Assembly (NCBI RefSeq): GCF_014489475.1
Contig: NZ_CP060820.1
Coordinates: 2,062,001 to 2,126,000 of the forward strand
Source of the DNA: Lysobacter terrestris
GTDB lineage: Bacteria > Pseudomonadota > Gammaproteobacteria > Xanthomonadales > Xanthomonadaceae
Direction of reading: 5' to 3'
Length of the DNA: 64,000 nt
In this document: positions 41,452-56,164 of the stretch, piece after piece
How the letters are laid out: every line of letters begins with the position of its first letter
Numbering within the stretch: the stretch's first letter is position 1
Notes under the pieces: generated by a model
Told to the model about the DNA's origin: nothing
The model's database searches: none
The model's input: the letters and a program-made list of their open reading frames with translations, nothing else
Translations under genes and position numbers: made by a program

Positions 41452-43223
41452 ACCCGCTGGGCGAATTCGCCGCGCTGCACTTCCTGCGGCCGTGGTGGCT
41501 GCTGGCGCTGGTGGCCTTGCCGCTGCTGGCGTGGTGGTGGCGACGTCGCCAGCGACGCAATAGCGCCTGGCAACAGCTCGTCGATCCGCACCTGCTGCCG
41601 CACCTGCTGGACGCACATGGCGACCGGCGCAGCGCGCTCGGGGCATGGATGGCGGCGTGCGCCTACGTGCTCGCGATCCTGGCACTGGCCGGCCCGGCGT
41701 GGCGGCAATCCGGGCAGCCGCTGTGGCAGAGCCATGCGCCGCTGGTGGTGGCGTTGGACCTGTCCAGCGCGACGCTGGCCAGCGACATGCCGCCCTCGCG
41801 GCTGGCGCAGGCGCGGGCCAAGTTGTCGACGTTGCTGCGTGAACGCCAAGGCGGACAGGTCGGCCTGGTGGTCTTCGCCGGCGACGCGTTCACCGTCGCG
41901 CCGCTCACCGACGATGCGGCGAACGTCGCGCTGTTCCTCGATTCGCTGCAACCCGACGTGATGCCACGCGACGGCCAGCGCGCAGCGCAGGCGGTGGCAT
42001 GGTCGAGTGAATTGCTGCGTCGCGCGGGTGCGAACCGTGGCGACATCCTGCTCATCACCGACCACGCCGACGACGGCGCGGTCAGCGCGGCCGCGGACGC
42101 CGCCGCTGCGGGCTATCGCGTGTCGGCGTTGGGACTGGGCAGTGAAGCGGGCGCGGCCTACCGCCGCCTCGACAGTGGCATCGCGAAGGCGCATCTGGAC
42201 CCGGCATCGCTGCGTCGACTCGCCGACAGCGGCCACGGCCGCTACCGCGCACTCGCCAGCGACGACAGCGACCTGGACGCCCTGGGCCTGCTCGACCCGG
42301 GGCGCGCCGAAGCGACGGGCAAGGGCGCCAGCGCACTGGCATGGCGCGACGAGGGCTATTGGCTGCTGCTGCCGCTCATGGCGCTGATGCTGTTCGCGTT
42401 CCGTCGCAGCAGCGGTGCGCTGCTGGTCGTGGTGGTGCTGTGCGGTGCCTGGCCGGTAAGCGGCGCGCACGCGGCCGACCTGTGGCGGCGTCCGGACCAG
42501 AGCGCACATGCGCGTGTGCAGGAGGGCAATGCGGCCTACCGCCGGGGCGACTTCCAGGCGGCGGAGCGGCAATACGCCGACGTCGACAGCGCGACCGCGC
42601 ATTACAACCGCGGCAATGCGCTGGCGCAGGCGGGCCGGTATCCGCAGGCCATCGAAGCGTACGACCGCGCACTGAAGCAGCAGCCGGGCATGGCCGATGC
42701 AATTGCCAATCGCCGTGCCGTGCAGGCGGCGATGAAGCGCCAGCAGCAGTCGGGCGGCAAGGGCGGACAGTCCAAGCAGTCGCAAGGCACACAAGGGCCA
42801 GGACAGCAGGGCCAGCAACAAGGACAGGCGAACCAGAAGCCCGGCGAGGGCCAGCAGAACGGTGCGGGCGATAGGCAATCGACTGCGCAGCAGGGCCGCA
42901 ATCCCGATCAGAAAAAGCAGCAGGCCTCGCAGTCGGCCGACCCGTCCGCGCAGGCCACGCCCGACGCCGCGACGCAGGCCGAGGCCGACCGCGCGCAACG
43001 CGAACGCATGCAACGCGCCCTGCAACAACAACGCGATGCCCAGGCCGGCAAGGGCGACAAGAAAGCGAAGGCGCCGGTCGAAGAAACCCCCGAACAGCGC
43101 GAACGCCGGCTCGCCAACGAAGCCTGGCTGCGGCGCATTCCGGACGATCCGGGTGGCCTGCTGCGCGCGAAATTCCGCCTCGAATACGAACGCCGCGTGG
43201 CCAAGGGAGCCGTCGAACCGTGA
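41448..43223 (+). CDS. VWA and TPR domain membrane protein (BatB/BatC fusion)
   Basis: A 591-residue protein that joins two Bat functions. N-terminal helices (13-32, 66-83) precede a VWA domain whose MIDAS is degenerate: D104-L-S106-S-A108, the last Ser being replaced by Ala. A helix follows at about 305-322 and another near 330-350, then a TPR region from about 360 (GNAAYRRGDFQAAERQY, AHYNRGNALAQAGRYPQAIEAYDRAL). The C-terminal 150 residues are very rich in Gln, Gly, Lys and Ala. Lost MIDAS metal binding would suggest a structural partner for the upstream BatA-type protein. Translationally coupled to genes on both sides. Confidence 0.9.
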   Translation: MNPLGEFAALHFLRPWWLLALVALPLLAWWWRRRQRRNSAWQQLVDPHLLPHLLDAHGDRRSALGAWMAACAYVLAILALAGPAWRQSGQPLWQSHAPLVVALDLSSATLASDMPPSRLAQARAKLSTLLRERQGGQVGLVVFAGDAFTVAPLTDDAANVALFLDSLQPDVMPRDGQRAAQAVAWSSELLRRAGANRGDILLITDHADDGAVSAAADAAAAGYRVSALGLGSEAGAAYRRLDSGIAKAHLDPASLRRLADSGHGRYRALASDDSDLDALGLLDPGRAEATGKGASALAWRDEGYWLLLPLMALMLFAFRRSSGALLVVVVLCGAWPVSGAHAADLWRRPDQSAHARVQEGNAAYRRGDFQAAERQYADVDSATAHYNRGNALAQAGRYPQAIEAYDRALKQQPGMADAIANRRAVQAAMKRQQQSGGKGGQSKQSQGTQGPGQQGQQQGQANQKPGEGQQNGAGDRQSTAQQGRNPDQKKQQASQSADPSAQATPDAATQAEADRAQRERMQRALQQQRDAQAGKGDKKAKAPVEETPEQRERRLANEAWLRRIPDDPGGLLRAKFRLEYERRVAKGAVEP

Positions 43224-44881
43224 ATGCGATTTCCCGACTCGCCCGTGCCGCCATCGCCCTGCTGCTCATGCTGCTGGCATTGCCCGCGCTGGCGCAGACA
43301 CGCGCGTGGGTCGATCGCGACAGCATCGCCGCGAACGAAACGGTGACGCTGAACATCCGCACCGACGGCATGGCGCGTCCGGACTACGACCCGTTGCAAC
43401 GCGACTTCAGCGTCAGCGGGCGCAGCAGCCGCACCGAAATGGACGGCAGCGGCGTGCACAGCCTGTATGCGGTCGCGCTGCAACCGCGCCGCGCCGGGCG
43501 CCTGGTGATACCCGCGTTGCAGGTCGGCAACGCGCGCACCCAGCCGATCCTGCTGCAGGTGGAAGCCGCCAGCGCGCCGGCGTTGGCCCGTGCCGGCGAC
43601 GACGTCTTCATCGAGAGCGAAGCCGACGCCGCCAGTCCCTACGTGCAGCAGACCGTGGGCTGGGTCGTGCGCCTGTATTCGGCGGCGCCGCTGGTGTCGG
43701 GGCAGCTCGACCAGCCCGCGCCCGACGGCGCCGCGCTGCAGCAGGTGGGCGAGGACGTGCGCTTCACGCGCGACGTGGCGGGGCGGCGTTATGAAGTCAT
43801 CGAACGCCGCTACCAACTGGTGCCCGAGCGCAGCGGTGCGCTGACGATTCCCGGTGCCGTCTTCGAGGGGCGCGGTACCGGCGGCTTCTTCGAGGAACTG
43901 TTCGGCGACCGCGGTGGTGCGCTCAGTGCGCGCGCGCCCACGCGGGTGCTGCAGGTGCAGGCGGCGCCGGCGAACGCGCCGCAACCGTGGTTGCCGTTGC
44001 GCTCGCTGCAGTTGCGTTACACGAGCACGCCGCGCGACCTGCGCGCGGGCAGCGCCGGCGGCGTGGTCATCGAAGCCGTGGCCGATGGCGCGACCGCCGC
44101 GCAGATGCCCGAGCTGCAGTTGCCGGCGATCGATGGCGTGCAGGTCTTCGCCGATCCCGTGCAGGCCGACGAGACCTTCCGCGAAGGCCGGCCGCGGGTG
44201 AAGCTGACGCGGCGCTTCGCCCTGGTGCCGTCGCAGGCCGGCGCGGTGACGCTGCCGGGCCTGCGCATCGACTGGTGGGACGTGCTGGCCGGGAGCCGGC
44301 GTACCGCGACGCTGCCGCCGATTTCCTGGAACGTCACGGATGCCGGCGGCGCCGCGGGTGCAGGCGCCGCCGCGACGGACACGGCCGCGACGCCCATCGC
44401 GCGCGCGGCGGCGCGCGCCGGCCTGGGGCGCGCCGGTCTGGCGCGGGGCTGGGTGCTGGCGACGTTGCTGTTCGCCGCGTTGTGGCTGCTCACCCTGCTG
44501 TGGGCGCTGCACCAGCGCGCACACCACGGCAGCCATCGCGTGCAGGCACGTGCGTCCGGGGCGAGCGATACCGCAGCAACGCCATCCGCGCACACGCTGG
44601 CTGACCTGCGCTGCGCGCTCGAAACGGGCGACCTCGGCGATGTCGGCGACACCTTGCGGCTGATGGCGACGCCGCCCGCGCGCGACGTGGACGAACTCCT
44701 GCAGCGCCTGGACGATCCGGCGCAACGCGACGCGGTCGCGGCCCTGCAACGCGCACGCTGGGGCAACGGCGATGGTGCCCGTGCGCGACAGGCCTTGCGC
44801 AACGCCTTCGCCAAGGGGCCGAAATGGCGCCGCGTCGCGGCGTCCGCGCCGGCGCTGTTGCCGCCGCTGTATCCGGAATAG
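43220..44881 (+). CDS. BatD family protein
   Basis: A 553-residue protein with a signal peptide (ending LPALAQ, near residue 25), a large periplasmic portion of Ig-like beta domains (TRAWVDRDSIAANETVTLNI, then repeated VTLPGLRIDWWDV-type strands) and one membrane helix near residue 415 (GWVLATLLFAALWLLTLLWAL) with a cytoplasmic tail. This is the usual BatD topology (BatD/DUF7939). It overlaps the VWA-TPR gene by 4 bp and ends the operon. It probably links the cytoplasmic ATPase/VWA complex to the periplasm; function unproven. Confidence 0.9.
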   Translation: MNAISRLARAAIALLLMLLALPALAQTRAWVDRDSIAANETVTLNIRTDGMARPDYDPLQRDFSVSGRSSRTEMDGSGVHSLYAVALQPRRAGRLVIPALQVGNARTQPILLQVEAASAPALARAGDDVFIESEADAASPYVQQTVGWVVRLYSAAPLVSGQLDQPAPDGAALQQVGEDVRFTRDVAGRRYEVIERRYQLVPERSGALTIPGAVFEGRGTGGFFEELFGDRGGALSARAPTRVLQVQAAPANAPQPWLPLRSLQLRYTSTPRDLRAGSAGGVVIEAVADGATAAQMPELQLPAIDGVQVFADPVQADETFREGRPRVKLTRRFALVPSQAGAVTLPGLRIDWWDVLAGSRRTATLPPISWNVTDAGGAAGAGAAATDTAATPIARAAARAGLGRAGLARGWVLATLLFAALWLLTLLWALHQRAHHGSHRVQARASGASDTAATPSAHTLADLRCALETGDLGDVGDTLRLMATPPARDVDELLQRLDDPAQRDAVAALQRARWGNGDGARARQALRNAFAKGPKWRRVAASAPALLPPLYPE

Positions 44882-44991
44882 CGCGACCGCGGCGGCAGTT
44901 TCCACCGCATCTCCGCGCTTCCGGCGGGGCCCGTGGCCGCGTTTGCTAAGCTCGCCGCCGTCCGCTCCGGCGCCAATTCGCGAATCCGACC

Positions 44992-46314
44992 ATGACCGAC
45001 GCTGCCTCCACGACCCCGCGAAAGCAGCTGCCGCTGCACTGGAAGATGCTGGTCGGCTTCCTCGTCGGCCTCGCGCTCGGGTTGGTCGTGCACTACGCGG
45101 TCGGCGCGGACGTGGCCTGGGTCAAGGCGATCACCACCTACGTGACCCAGCCGGCGGCGACGATCTTCCTGCGCCTGATCTTCATGCTGGTGATCCCGCT
45201 GCTGTTCTCGGCGCTGGTGATCGGCGTGTCGGAGATGGGCGACGTGCGCGCGTTCGGCCGCGTCGGCTGGCGCACGCTGGTCTACACCGTGGTGATGTCG
45301 GCGCTCGCGGTCGTGCTCGGCCTGGTGCTGGTCAACCTGTTCAAGCCCGGTGCCGGCGTCGACGAGGCGCAGGCGCTGAAGCTGCTCAGCGACAACGCCG
45401 AGCGCGCGCGCGGCATCGTCAGCGACGCCGGGGCGCAGCCCAAGGGCCTCGACATGCTGCTGTCGATCGTGCCGGACAACATCGTCGCCGCCGCCTCCAG
45501 CAACAGCACCATCCTGTCGGTGATGTTCTTCGCGCTGATGCTCGGCATCGGCCTGGTGCTCGCGCGCAACGAAGCGACCGAAACCCTCAAGCGCGGCATC
45601 CAGGGCCTGTTCGACGTGTCGATGACCCTGATAGGGCTGGTGATCCGCCTCGCGCCGTACGCGGTGGCGGCGCTGATGTTCAACATGACCGTCGTGTTCG
45701 GCTGGGACCTGCTCGGCAAGCTCGCCAGCTACGTCGGCGTGGTGGTGCTGGCGCTGGCGCTGCACCTGTTCGTCACCTATTCGATCGCGCTGAAGCTGAT
45801 CGGCGGCTGGTCGCCGCTGAAGTTCTTCCGCGGCGCGCAGGAAGCGATGCTGCTGGCGTTCTCCACCGCCTCCAGCAACGCGACCCTGCCGACCTCGCTA
45901 CGCATCGCCGACGAACTCGGCCTGCCCAAGCGCATCTCGCGCTTCGTGCTGACCGTCGGCGCCACCGCCAACCAGAACGGCACCGCGCTGTTCGAGGGCG
46001 TGACGGTGATCTTCCTCGCCCAGTTCTTCGGCGTGGACCTGTCGCTCACGCAGCAGGTGACGGTGATGTTCGTCTGCATCCTCGGCGGCATCGGCACCGC
46101 GGGCGTGCCCTCGGGCTCGCTGCCGGTGGTGGCGCTGATCTGCGCGATGGTGGGCGTGAAGCCCGAAGGCATCGGCCTGATCCTGGGCGTCAACCACTTC
46201 CTCGACATGTGCCGGACCACGCTGAACGTGACCGGCGACCTCGCGATCGCGGCGATGGTGTCGAAGGGCGAAACCGACGCCCCCGACGCGGAAACCGCGC
46301 CCAGCGCGGCCTGA
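44992..46314 (+). CDS. Dicarboxylate/amino acid:cation symporter (DAACS)
   Basis: A 440-residue inner-membrane transporter of the DAACS family (GltP/DctA/GltT). Eight helices and two re-entrant hairpins are expected; the serine-rich hairpin STASSNATLPTSL, the ANQNGTALFEG segment and GGIGTAGVPSGSLPV are the substrate and cation-binding signatures. It is a C4-dicarboxylate or glutamate/aspartate carrier driven by protons or sodium; the exact substrate is not resolved. It is monocistronic, with REP-like palindromes directly after its stop codon. Confidence 0.94.
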   Translation: MTDAASTTPRKQLPLHWKMLVGFLVGLALGLVVHYAVGADVAWVKAITTYVTQPAATIFLRLIFMLVIPLLFSALVIGVSEMGDVRAFGRVGWRTLVYTVVMSALAVVLGLVLVNLFKPGAGVDEAQALKLLSDNAERARGIVSDAGAQPKGLDMLLSIVPDNIVAAASSNSTILSVMFFALMLGIGLVLARNEATETLKRGIQGLFDVSMTLIGLVIRLAPYAVAALMFNMTVVFGWDLLGKLASYVGVVVLALALHLFVTYSIALKLIGGWSPLKFFRGAQEAMLLAFSTASSNATLPTSLRIADELGLPKRISRFVLTVGATANQNGTALFEGVTVIFLAQFFGVDLSLTQQVTVMFVCILGGIGTAGVPSGSLPVVALICAMVGVKPEGIGLILGVNHFLDMCRTTLNVTGDLAIAAMVSKGETDAPDAETAPSAA

Positions 46315-46318
46315 GCGT

Positions 46319-46405
46319 AGGGCGGGCCTTGGCCCGCCCTGACTGGCATGGAGGCGGGCCTTGGCCCGCCCTAACTGCCATGGAGTGCGGGCCCCGGCCC
46401 GCCGG
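46319..46405. repeat. Cluster of three REP-like palindromes
   Basis: Two near-identical units of about 33 bases (46319-46351 and 46352-46383), each a perfect palindrome GGCGGGCC-TT-GGCCCGCC plus the spacer CTGACTGGCATGG / CTAACTGCCATGG, are followed by a third diverged palindrome at 46388-46403. They fill the gap between the symporter and tkt genes. They could halt 3' exonuclease decay of the symporter mRNA. Confidence 0.75.
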
Positions 46406-46563
46406 GCGCAGGACGGGCCTCCACGCGGCCCGTGGCCGGCGGATCCGCCAACCGCCCGATCCCGCGGCCCGGCCGCCGCGGCTTCGTGGGACAATGGCGG
46501 CCTGCCGGCGGGCATGGCCTCGCCCCCGCCGCGCCTCCTCTTCCTCCGCTCCCCGCACGCCCC

Positions 46564-48549
46564 ATGACGACGCCTGCCCGCCGCGATCTCGCCAACGCCA
46601 TCCGCTTCCTCGCCATCGACGCGGTCCAGGCCGCCAACTCCGGCCACCCCGGCATGCCCATGGGCATGGCCGACATCGCCGAAGTGCTGTGGAACGACTA
46701 CCTGCGCCACAGCGCGAAGAACCCGACCTGGTTCAACCGCGACCGCTTCATCCTCAGCAACGGCCACGGCTCGATGCTGCAGTACGCGCTGCTGCACCTG
46801 GCCGGCTACGACCTGTCGATCGAGGACCTGAAGAAGTTCCGCCAGCTCGAGTCGAAGACCCCGGGCCACCCGGAGAACTTCATGACCCCGGGCGTGGAGA
46901 CCACCACCGGCCCGCTCGGCCAGGGCTTCGCCAATGCCGTGGGCATGGCACTCGCCGAGAAGCTGCTGGCGCAGCGCTTCAACCGCCCCGAATTCGACGT
47001 CGTCGACCACCACACCTGGGTGTTCATGGGCGACGGCTGCCTGATGGAAGGCATCTCGCACGAGGCCGCGTCGCTGGCCGGCACCTGGGGCCTGAACAAG
47101 CTGGTCGCGTTCTGGGACGACAACAAGATCTCGATCGACGGCAACACCGACGGCTGGTTCACCGACAACACCCCGGCGCGCTTCGAGGCCTACGGCTGGA
47201 ACGTGGTGCGTGGCGTCAACGGCCACGATGCCGACGAGATCAAGGCGGCGATCGACACCGCACTGAAGTCGGACAAGCCGACCCTGGTCTGCTGCCGCAC
47301 CACGATCGGTTTCGGTTCGCCGGGCAAGGCGGGCAAGGAATCCAGCCACGGCGCACCGCTGGGCAAGGACGAGATCGTCGCCACGCGCGCCGCGCTGGAC
47401 TGGCCGCATGCGGCGTTCGAAATCCCCGCGGAGATCTACAACGCCTGGCGCAGCCCCAAGGGCGCGGTGCGCGAGGCCGAGTGGAACACCCTGTTCGACA
47501 AGTACTCGGCCAAGCATCCGGAACTGGCGGCGGAACTCATGCGCCGCAACCGCAACGAACTGCCGCAAGGCTTCGTTGCCGCCGCCGACGCCTACATCGC
47601 CAAGCTGCAGGCCGACGGCCCGGTCGTCGCTTCGCGCAAGGCCTCGCAGATGGCGATCGAAGCCTACGCGCCGCTGCTGCCGGAACTGATCGGCGGTTCG
47701 GCCGACCTCGCGCACTCCAACCTGACCCTGTGGAAGGGCAGCAAGTCGGTGGCGACGGACGATCCGAACGCCAACTACATCTATTACGGCGTGCGCGAAT
47801 TCGCGATGACCGCGATCAGCAACGGCCTCGGCCTGCACGAGTGCTTCATCCCGTACGACGCGACCTTCCTCGTGTTCAGCGACTACGCGCGCAACGCCGT
47901 GCGCATGAGCGCGCTGATGGGCGCGCACGCGATCCACGTGTACACGCACGACTCGATCGGCCTGGGCGAAGACGGCCCGACCCACCAGCCGATCGAACAC
48001 CTCGCGTCGCTGCGCTACATCCCCGGCAACGACGTGTGGCGTCCGTGCGATGCGGTCGAATCGGCGGTGTGCTGGAAGAAGGCGATCGAACGCTACAACG
48101 GCCCGAGCTGCCTGATCTTCTCGCGCCAGAACCTGCCGCATCAGCCGCGCAACGCACAGCAGATCAAAGACATCGAGCGCGGCGGCTACGTGCTGAAGGA
48201 TTCGGTTGGCGCGCCGGAGCTCATCCTGATCGCCACCGGTTCCGAAGTCGGCCTCGCCATGCAGGCCGCCGAACAGCTCGGCGACAAGGTGCGCGTGGTG
48301 TCGATGCCGTCGACCGACGTGTTCGACCGCCAGGACGCGCAGTACCGCGAGTCGGTGCTGCCCAAGGCCTGCCGCAAGCGCGTGGCGATCGAAGCGGGCG
48401 TCACCGGTTTCTGGCGCAGCTACGTCGGCCTCGACGGCGCCGTGGTCGGCATCGACAGCTACGGCGCCAGCGCGCCGATCGAACAGCTGCTGCCGCACTT
48501 CGGCTTCACCGTGGACAACGTGGTCGCGACGGCGCGCTCGCTGGGCTGA
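46564..48549 (+). CDS. tkt: Transketolase
   Basis: A 661-residue thiamine-diphosphate enzyme of the pentose phosphate pathway that moves two-carbon ketol units between sugar phosphates. The N-terminal domain has [20 protein letters not shown] and the ThDP/Mg motif [25 protein letters not shown]. The pyrimidine domain has [19 protein letters not shown] and [22 protein letters not shown]. Length is standard. The ATG at 46564 gives the canonical N-terminus; the frame upstream reads through the repeat region by chance. A hairpin follows. Confidence 0.97.
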   Translation: MTTPARRDLANAIRFLAIDAVQAANSGHPGMPMGMADIAEVLWNDYLRHSAKNPTWFNRDRFILSNGHGSMLQYALLHLAGYDLSIEDLKKFRQLESKTPGHPENFMTPGVETTTGPLGQGFANAVGMALAEKLLAQRFNRPEFDVVDHHTWVFMGDGCLMEGISHEAASLAGTWGLNKLVAFWDDNKISIDGNTDGWFTDNTPARFEAYGWNVVRGVNGHDADEIKAAIDTALKSDKPTLVCCRTTIGFGSPGKAGKESSHGAPLGKDEIVATRAALDWPHAAFEIPAEIYNAWRSPKGAVREAEWNTLFDKYSAKHPELAAELMRRNRNELPQGFVAAADAYIAKLQADGPVVASRKASQMAIEAYAPLLPELIGGSADLAHSNLTLWKGSKSVATDDPNANYIYYGVREFAMTAISNGLGLHECFIPYDATFLVFSDYARNAVRMSALMGAHAIHVYTHDSIGLGEDGPTHQPIEHLASLRYIPGNDVWRPCDAVESAVCWKKAIERYNGPSCLIFSRQNLPHQPRNAQQIKDIERGGYVLKDSVGAPELILIATGSEVGLAMQAAEQLGDKVRVVSMPSTDVFDRQDAQYRESVLPKACRKRVAIEAGVTGFWRSYVGLDGAVVGIDSYGASAPIEQLLPHFGFTVDNVVATARSLG

Positions 48550-48574
48550 ACCGATCCGCTGACACATGCTGAAA

Positions 48575-48606
48575 ACGACAAGGGCGCCGCAGGGCGCCCT
48601 TGTCGT
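48575..48606 (+). terminator. Terminator-like hairpin after tkt
   Basis: A 14-bp stem ACGACAAGGGCGCC / GGCGCCCTTGTCGT with a 4-base loop begins 25 bases after the tkt stop codon. The T-run after it is poor. Confidence 0.55.
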
Positions 48607-48715
48607 TCATGGCGGCGATCGGCCGTGCCTCCACCGTGGTACTTCCGGCACGCTCACCGGCGCATGGTCGAGGTCTAGCGTTGCGGCGCATCGACAACCG
48701 CAACGGTGGGCCGAC

Positions 48716-50800
48716 ATGACGACACTCAGCCGCCGCAAGTTCCTGCAGCTCGCCACCGCGCTGGGCGCGACCCTGGCCTGGGGCTGCGCGACAGTGCGTC
48801 CTTCCTCCAGCGGCTGGCGCGAGCGTCGCGACCTGTTTCCGCAAGGCGTCGCCTCGGGCGATCCCGATGACAACAGCGTCCTGCTGTGGACGCGGCGCCC
48901 CTATGCCGATGGCCGCGAGCGCGCGACGCTGCTGGTCGAGGTGGCGGAAGATCCGGCCTTCACGCGCGTGATCGCGACCGCTGCGGCGCCGGTGCTGGCC
49001 CAGGCCGACTGGACCTGCCGCGTGCTGGTCGGCGACCTGCCACCGGCGGGCGAATACTGGTACCGCTTCGTCGACGAGGAGGGCAACGGCAGCCGCATCG
49101 GCCGCACGCTCACCGCGCCCGCGCCAGACGATGCGCGACCGTCGCGCTTCGCCTTCGTCAGCTGCCAGAGCATCCCCGAGGGCTACGGCAATGGCTACCG
49201 GCGCATGATCTGGGAAGACGAGCGCGCGACACCCGCGGAACGGATCGGCTTCGTGCTGCACCTGGGCGACTTCGTCTACGAGGTCGTGCAATACCCGGAC
49301 CAGGTCAAGAACGGCCATCGCTACGACCGCAAGATCACCTTTCCGATCAGGTTCCCGAAGGGCAAGACGGTGGCGAAGAACCGGTTCTGGGTGCCGGACT
49401 CGCTGGACGACTATCGCGTCCTCTACCACGCCTACCTGCAGGACCCCGACCTGCAGGATGCGCGCGCACGTTGGCCCTTCGTGTGCATCTGGGACAACCA
49501 CGAGTTCTCCTGGAACGGCTGGCAGTCGATCCAGGAATTCGCCGGCACCGAAGGCTGGGTACCCGCGCAGACGCTCAAGGTCGCGGCCAACCAGGCCTGG
49601 TTCGAATTCCAGCCGGCGCGCGTGCTGCCGCCGGGTTCGAAGCTCGACAGCTTCGATGCGCCGCAGGTGGTCGACGTGCTGGTCAAGGACTTCGACGACG
49701 ACGGCCTGGGCACCGAGCCCAACAACCTCGCCGCGATCAACAGCCTGATCGCGTATCGCGCCCTGCGCTGGGGCCGGCACATCGACCTGCTCATCACCGA
49801 CAACCGCAGCTTCCGCTCGCGCGATCCCGGCAACCACGACGAGATCAACCCGCTGTTCGAAGGCGACACCCTCGGCTTCGTCCCCGAGGAACTGTGGGCG
49901 CAGCTCGATGCCGGTCGCGACTACGCGGGCGGCCATCCGCCGGCGAGGCTGGTGATGGGCGACAGGAGCGTGGACAACTACGTGGCCAAGGCGGCGCCGC
50001 AGACGATGCTGGGGGCGAAGCAGAAGGCCTGGTTCCTCGAACGCCTGCGCGGCGCGACGGCCACCTGGAAGGTCTGGGGCAATTCACTGGGTACGCTGGA
50101 CACGCGCGTCGACCCGCAGCACCTGCCGCCCGAACTCGGTCAATGGAAGGGCAAGGGCTACGGTCTCTCGTCCGTCTATGACTGGGGCAGCATGTACCAC
50201 GAGCGCGCCGAGATCTTCGACGCCGTGCGCGACGCCGGCATCACCGGTTTCGCCATCGTCGCCGGCGACCGTCACAGCTTCTGGGCGGGCTACGCGGCCA
50301 AGGCGCTGCCGCCCGCGGCGTTCGAACCGGTGGGCGTCAGCTTCGTCGGCGGTTCGCTGATCTCCCCGGGCATGGCCGAAGCCAACGAGTACAACCAGAA
50401 GAAGGACAACAACCCGACCCGCGGCTTGTACATCGCCGAGGACGCCAGCGGCCGCCCGCAGTGCACCGCCAACCTGATGTTCCGCCACGGCGTGCGCTCG
50501 GCGCTGGAATACGCCAGCAGCAAGGATCTGCAGAAGGCGCTGGCGGTGCGCAATCCCGAACTGGCCCCGCACCTGACCTTCGTCGACAACAGCGGCCACG
50601 GCTACGCCACGGTGCGCGTCGATGCCGACACGATGGTGACCGAGTTCGTCTGCATCCCGCGACCGATCGAACGCAGCGCCACGCCGGACGGCGGGCCGCT
50701 GCGCTACCGCGTCCGCCACGAGGTGCCGCTCTGGCGAGCAGGCGAACCGCCACGGATGCAGCAGACCGTCGTGGAAGGCGACGCCGGACTGGCGGTGTGA
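48716..50800 (+). CDS. phoD: Alkaline phosphatase D family protein (PhoD-like)
   Basis: A 694-residue exported phosphoesterase. The N-terminus MTTLSRRKFLQLATALGATL is a twin-arginine signal (SRRKFLQ) and WGCAT suggests a lipoprotein. The PhoD N-terminal domain starts with LFPQGVASGDPDDNSVLLWTR. The catalytic metal site is spread over FAFVSCQS, LHLGDFVYE, WDNHEFSWNG and AGDRHSFWAGY. It should release phosphate from phosphodiesters or monoesters in the periplasm, with Ca/Fe cofactors in characterised PhoD. It is longer than typical PhoD (about 550). No Pho box was recognised upstream. Confidence 0.92.
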   Translation: MTTLSRRKFLQLATALGATLAWGCATVRPSSSGWRERRDLFPQGVASGDPDDNSVLLWTRRPYADGRERATLLVEVAEDPAFTRVIATAAAPVLAQADWTCRVLVGDLPPAGEYWYRFVDEEGNGSRIGRTLTAPAPDDARPSRFAFVSCQSIPEGYGNGYRRMIWEDERATPAERIGFVLHLGDFVYEVVQYPDQVKNGHRYDRKITFPIRFPKGKTVAKNRFWVPDSLDDYRVLYHAYLQDPDLQDARARWPFVCIWDNHEFSWNGWQSIQEFAGTEGWVPAQTLKVAANQAWFEFQPARVLPPGSKLDSFDAPQVVDVLVKDFDDDGLGTEPNNLAAINSLIAYRALRWGRHIDLLITDNRSFRSRDPGNHDEINPLFEGDTLGFVPEELWAQLDAGRDYAGGHPPARLVMGDRSVDNYVAKAAPQTMLGAKQKAWFLERLRGATATWKVWGNSLGTLDTRVDPQHLPPELGQWKGKGYGLSSVYDWGSMYHERAEIFDAVRDAGITGFAIVAGDRHSFWAGYAAKALPPAAFEPVGVSFVGGSLISPGMAEANEYNQKKDNNPTRGLYIAEDASGRPQCTANLMFRHGVRSALEYASSKDLQKALAVRNPELAPHLTFVDNSGHGYATVRVDADTMVTEFVCIPRPIERSATPDGGPLRYRVRHEVPLWRAGEPPRMQQTVVEGDAGLAV

Positions 50801-55293
<4,493 letters not shown>

Positions 55294-55321
55294 CGCTGCA
55301 GTATCGCGCGCGGCGTACGGC

Positions 55322-55729
55322 TCAGCGCGCCAGCACCCGCGCCAGTTGCGAGCCCGCGAGCATGGCGGCCACGAACACGAGCGCCTCGCCGGCGTGGAGC
55401 AGGTTGGCGAGCGCCGGCCCGGGGCAGTAACCGGCGATGCCCCAGCCGATCCCGAACAACGCACTGCCGACGAGCAGGCGTGGATCCAGTCGCGGCGAAG
55501 GCGCCGGCGGCAACGCATCGCCGTCGTAGCTGCAGCCGCGACGCCGCAGCCAGGCGTAGCCGGGCAGGGTGACCGCCAGCGCGCCGCCCATCACCAGGGC
55601 CAGCGACGGATCCCAGCGGCCGGCGAGGTCGAGGAAGTTCAGCACCTTGTTCGGGTCGGTCATGCCCGACACGGCCAGGCCGAGGCCGAACAGCAGGCCC
55701 GCGAGCAGCGCAAAGGCGATCCGCTTCAT
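55322..55729 (-). CDS. Half-size YeeE/YedE protein (DUF6691, PmpB-like)
   Basis: A 135-residue membrane protein with four helices, forming half of a YeeE/YedE-type (DUF395) sulfur-compound channel. The signature [16 protein letters not shown] carries the conserved cysteine; [24 protein letters not shown]-type sequence at the start is shared with the family. It overlaps the other half by 4 bp, as the pmpA-pmpB pair does. It probably imports or exports a sulfur species (thiosulfate or persulfide) across the inner membrane. Confidence 0.9.
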   Translation of the reverse strand: MKRIAFALLAGLLFGLGLAVSGMTDPNKVLNFLDLAGRWDPSLALVMGGALAVTLPGYAWLRRRGCSYDGDALPPAPSPRLDPRLLVGSALFGIGWGIAGYCPGPALANLLHAGEALVFVAAMLAGSQLARVLAR

Positions 55730-56151
55730 GCGATGCCTCCCAGTACGTGGCGCAGCACGTAAGTCGTTGCGAACGCCACGCCCATGAACACCAGCACCGC
55801 CACCAGCGAGCGCTTCGACAGGCGCGCCAGCCCGCAGATGCCGTGCCCGCTGGTGCAGCCGTTGCCCAGGCGCGTGCCGAAGCCGACCAGCAGCCCGGCG
55901 GCGATGAGCCAGCCGCTGCCGAAGCCGGTGCGCGGGGGTGCACCGGTATAGGCGAGCCACGCGGTCGCGGCGATCACCAGGCCGAGCAGGAAGGCGACGC
56001 GCCAGCCGCGCTCGCCGCGTTGCTCCACGGCCGCATTGACGATGCCGCTGATGCCGGCGATGCGGCCGAGCAGCGCGTACAGCAACGTGGCGGCCAGGCC
56101 GATCAACGCGCCGCCGAGCAGCGCGGATACCGGGGTGAATTCGGTCGGCAT
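55726..56151 (-). CDS. Half-size YeeE/YedE protein (PmpA-like)
   Basis: A 141-residue membrane protein with about four helices and the signature [17 protein letters not shown], containing two conserved cysteines of YeeE/YedE thiosulfate transporters. Together with the next gene it makes a complete transporter-like unit. The start at 56151 avoids overlap with the upstream persulfide dioxygenase gene, whose stop lies 13 bases away. In Xylella and Agrobacterium, related genes belong to the BigR-controlled sulfide detoxification operon; no BigR regulator gene is seen in this window. Confidence 0.9.
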   Translation of the reverse strand: MPTEFTPVSALLGGALIGLAATLLYALLGRIAGISGIVNAAVEQRGERGWRVAFLLGLVIAATAWLAYTGAPPRTGFGSGWLIAAGLLVGFGTRLGNGCTSGHGICGLARLSKRSLVAVLVFMGVAFATTYVLRHVLGGIA

Positions 56152-56164
56152 CGGCGGCCTCCGT

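Noticed and set aside
44772-48572. 1266-codon open frame overlapping the end of batD, the symporter and tkt
   Set aside because: It lies in another frame of three recognisable genes and its product is Arg/Ala/Gly-rich noise.
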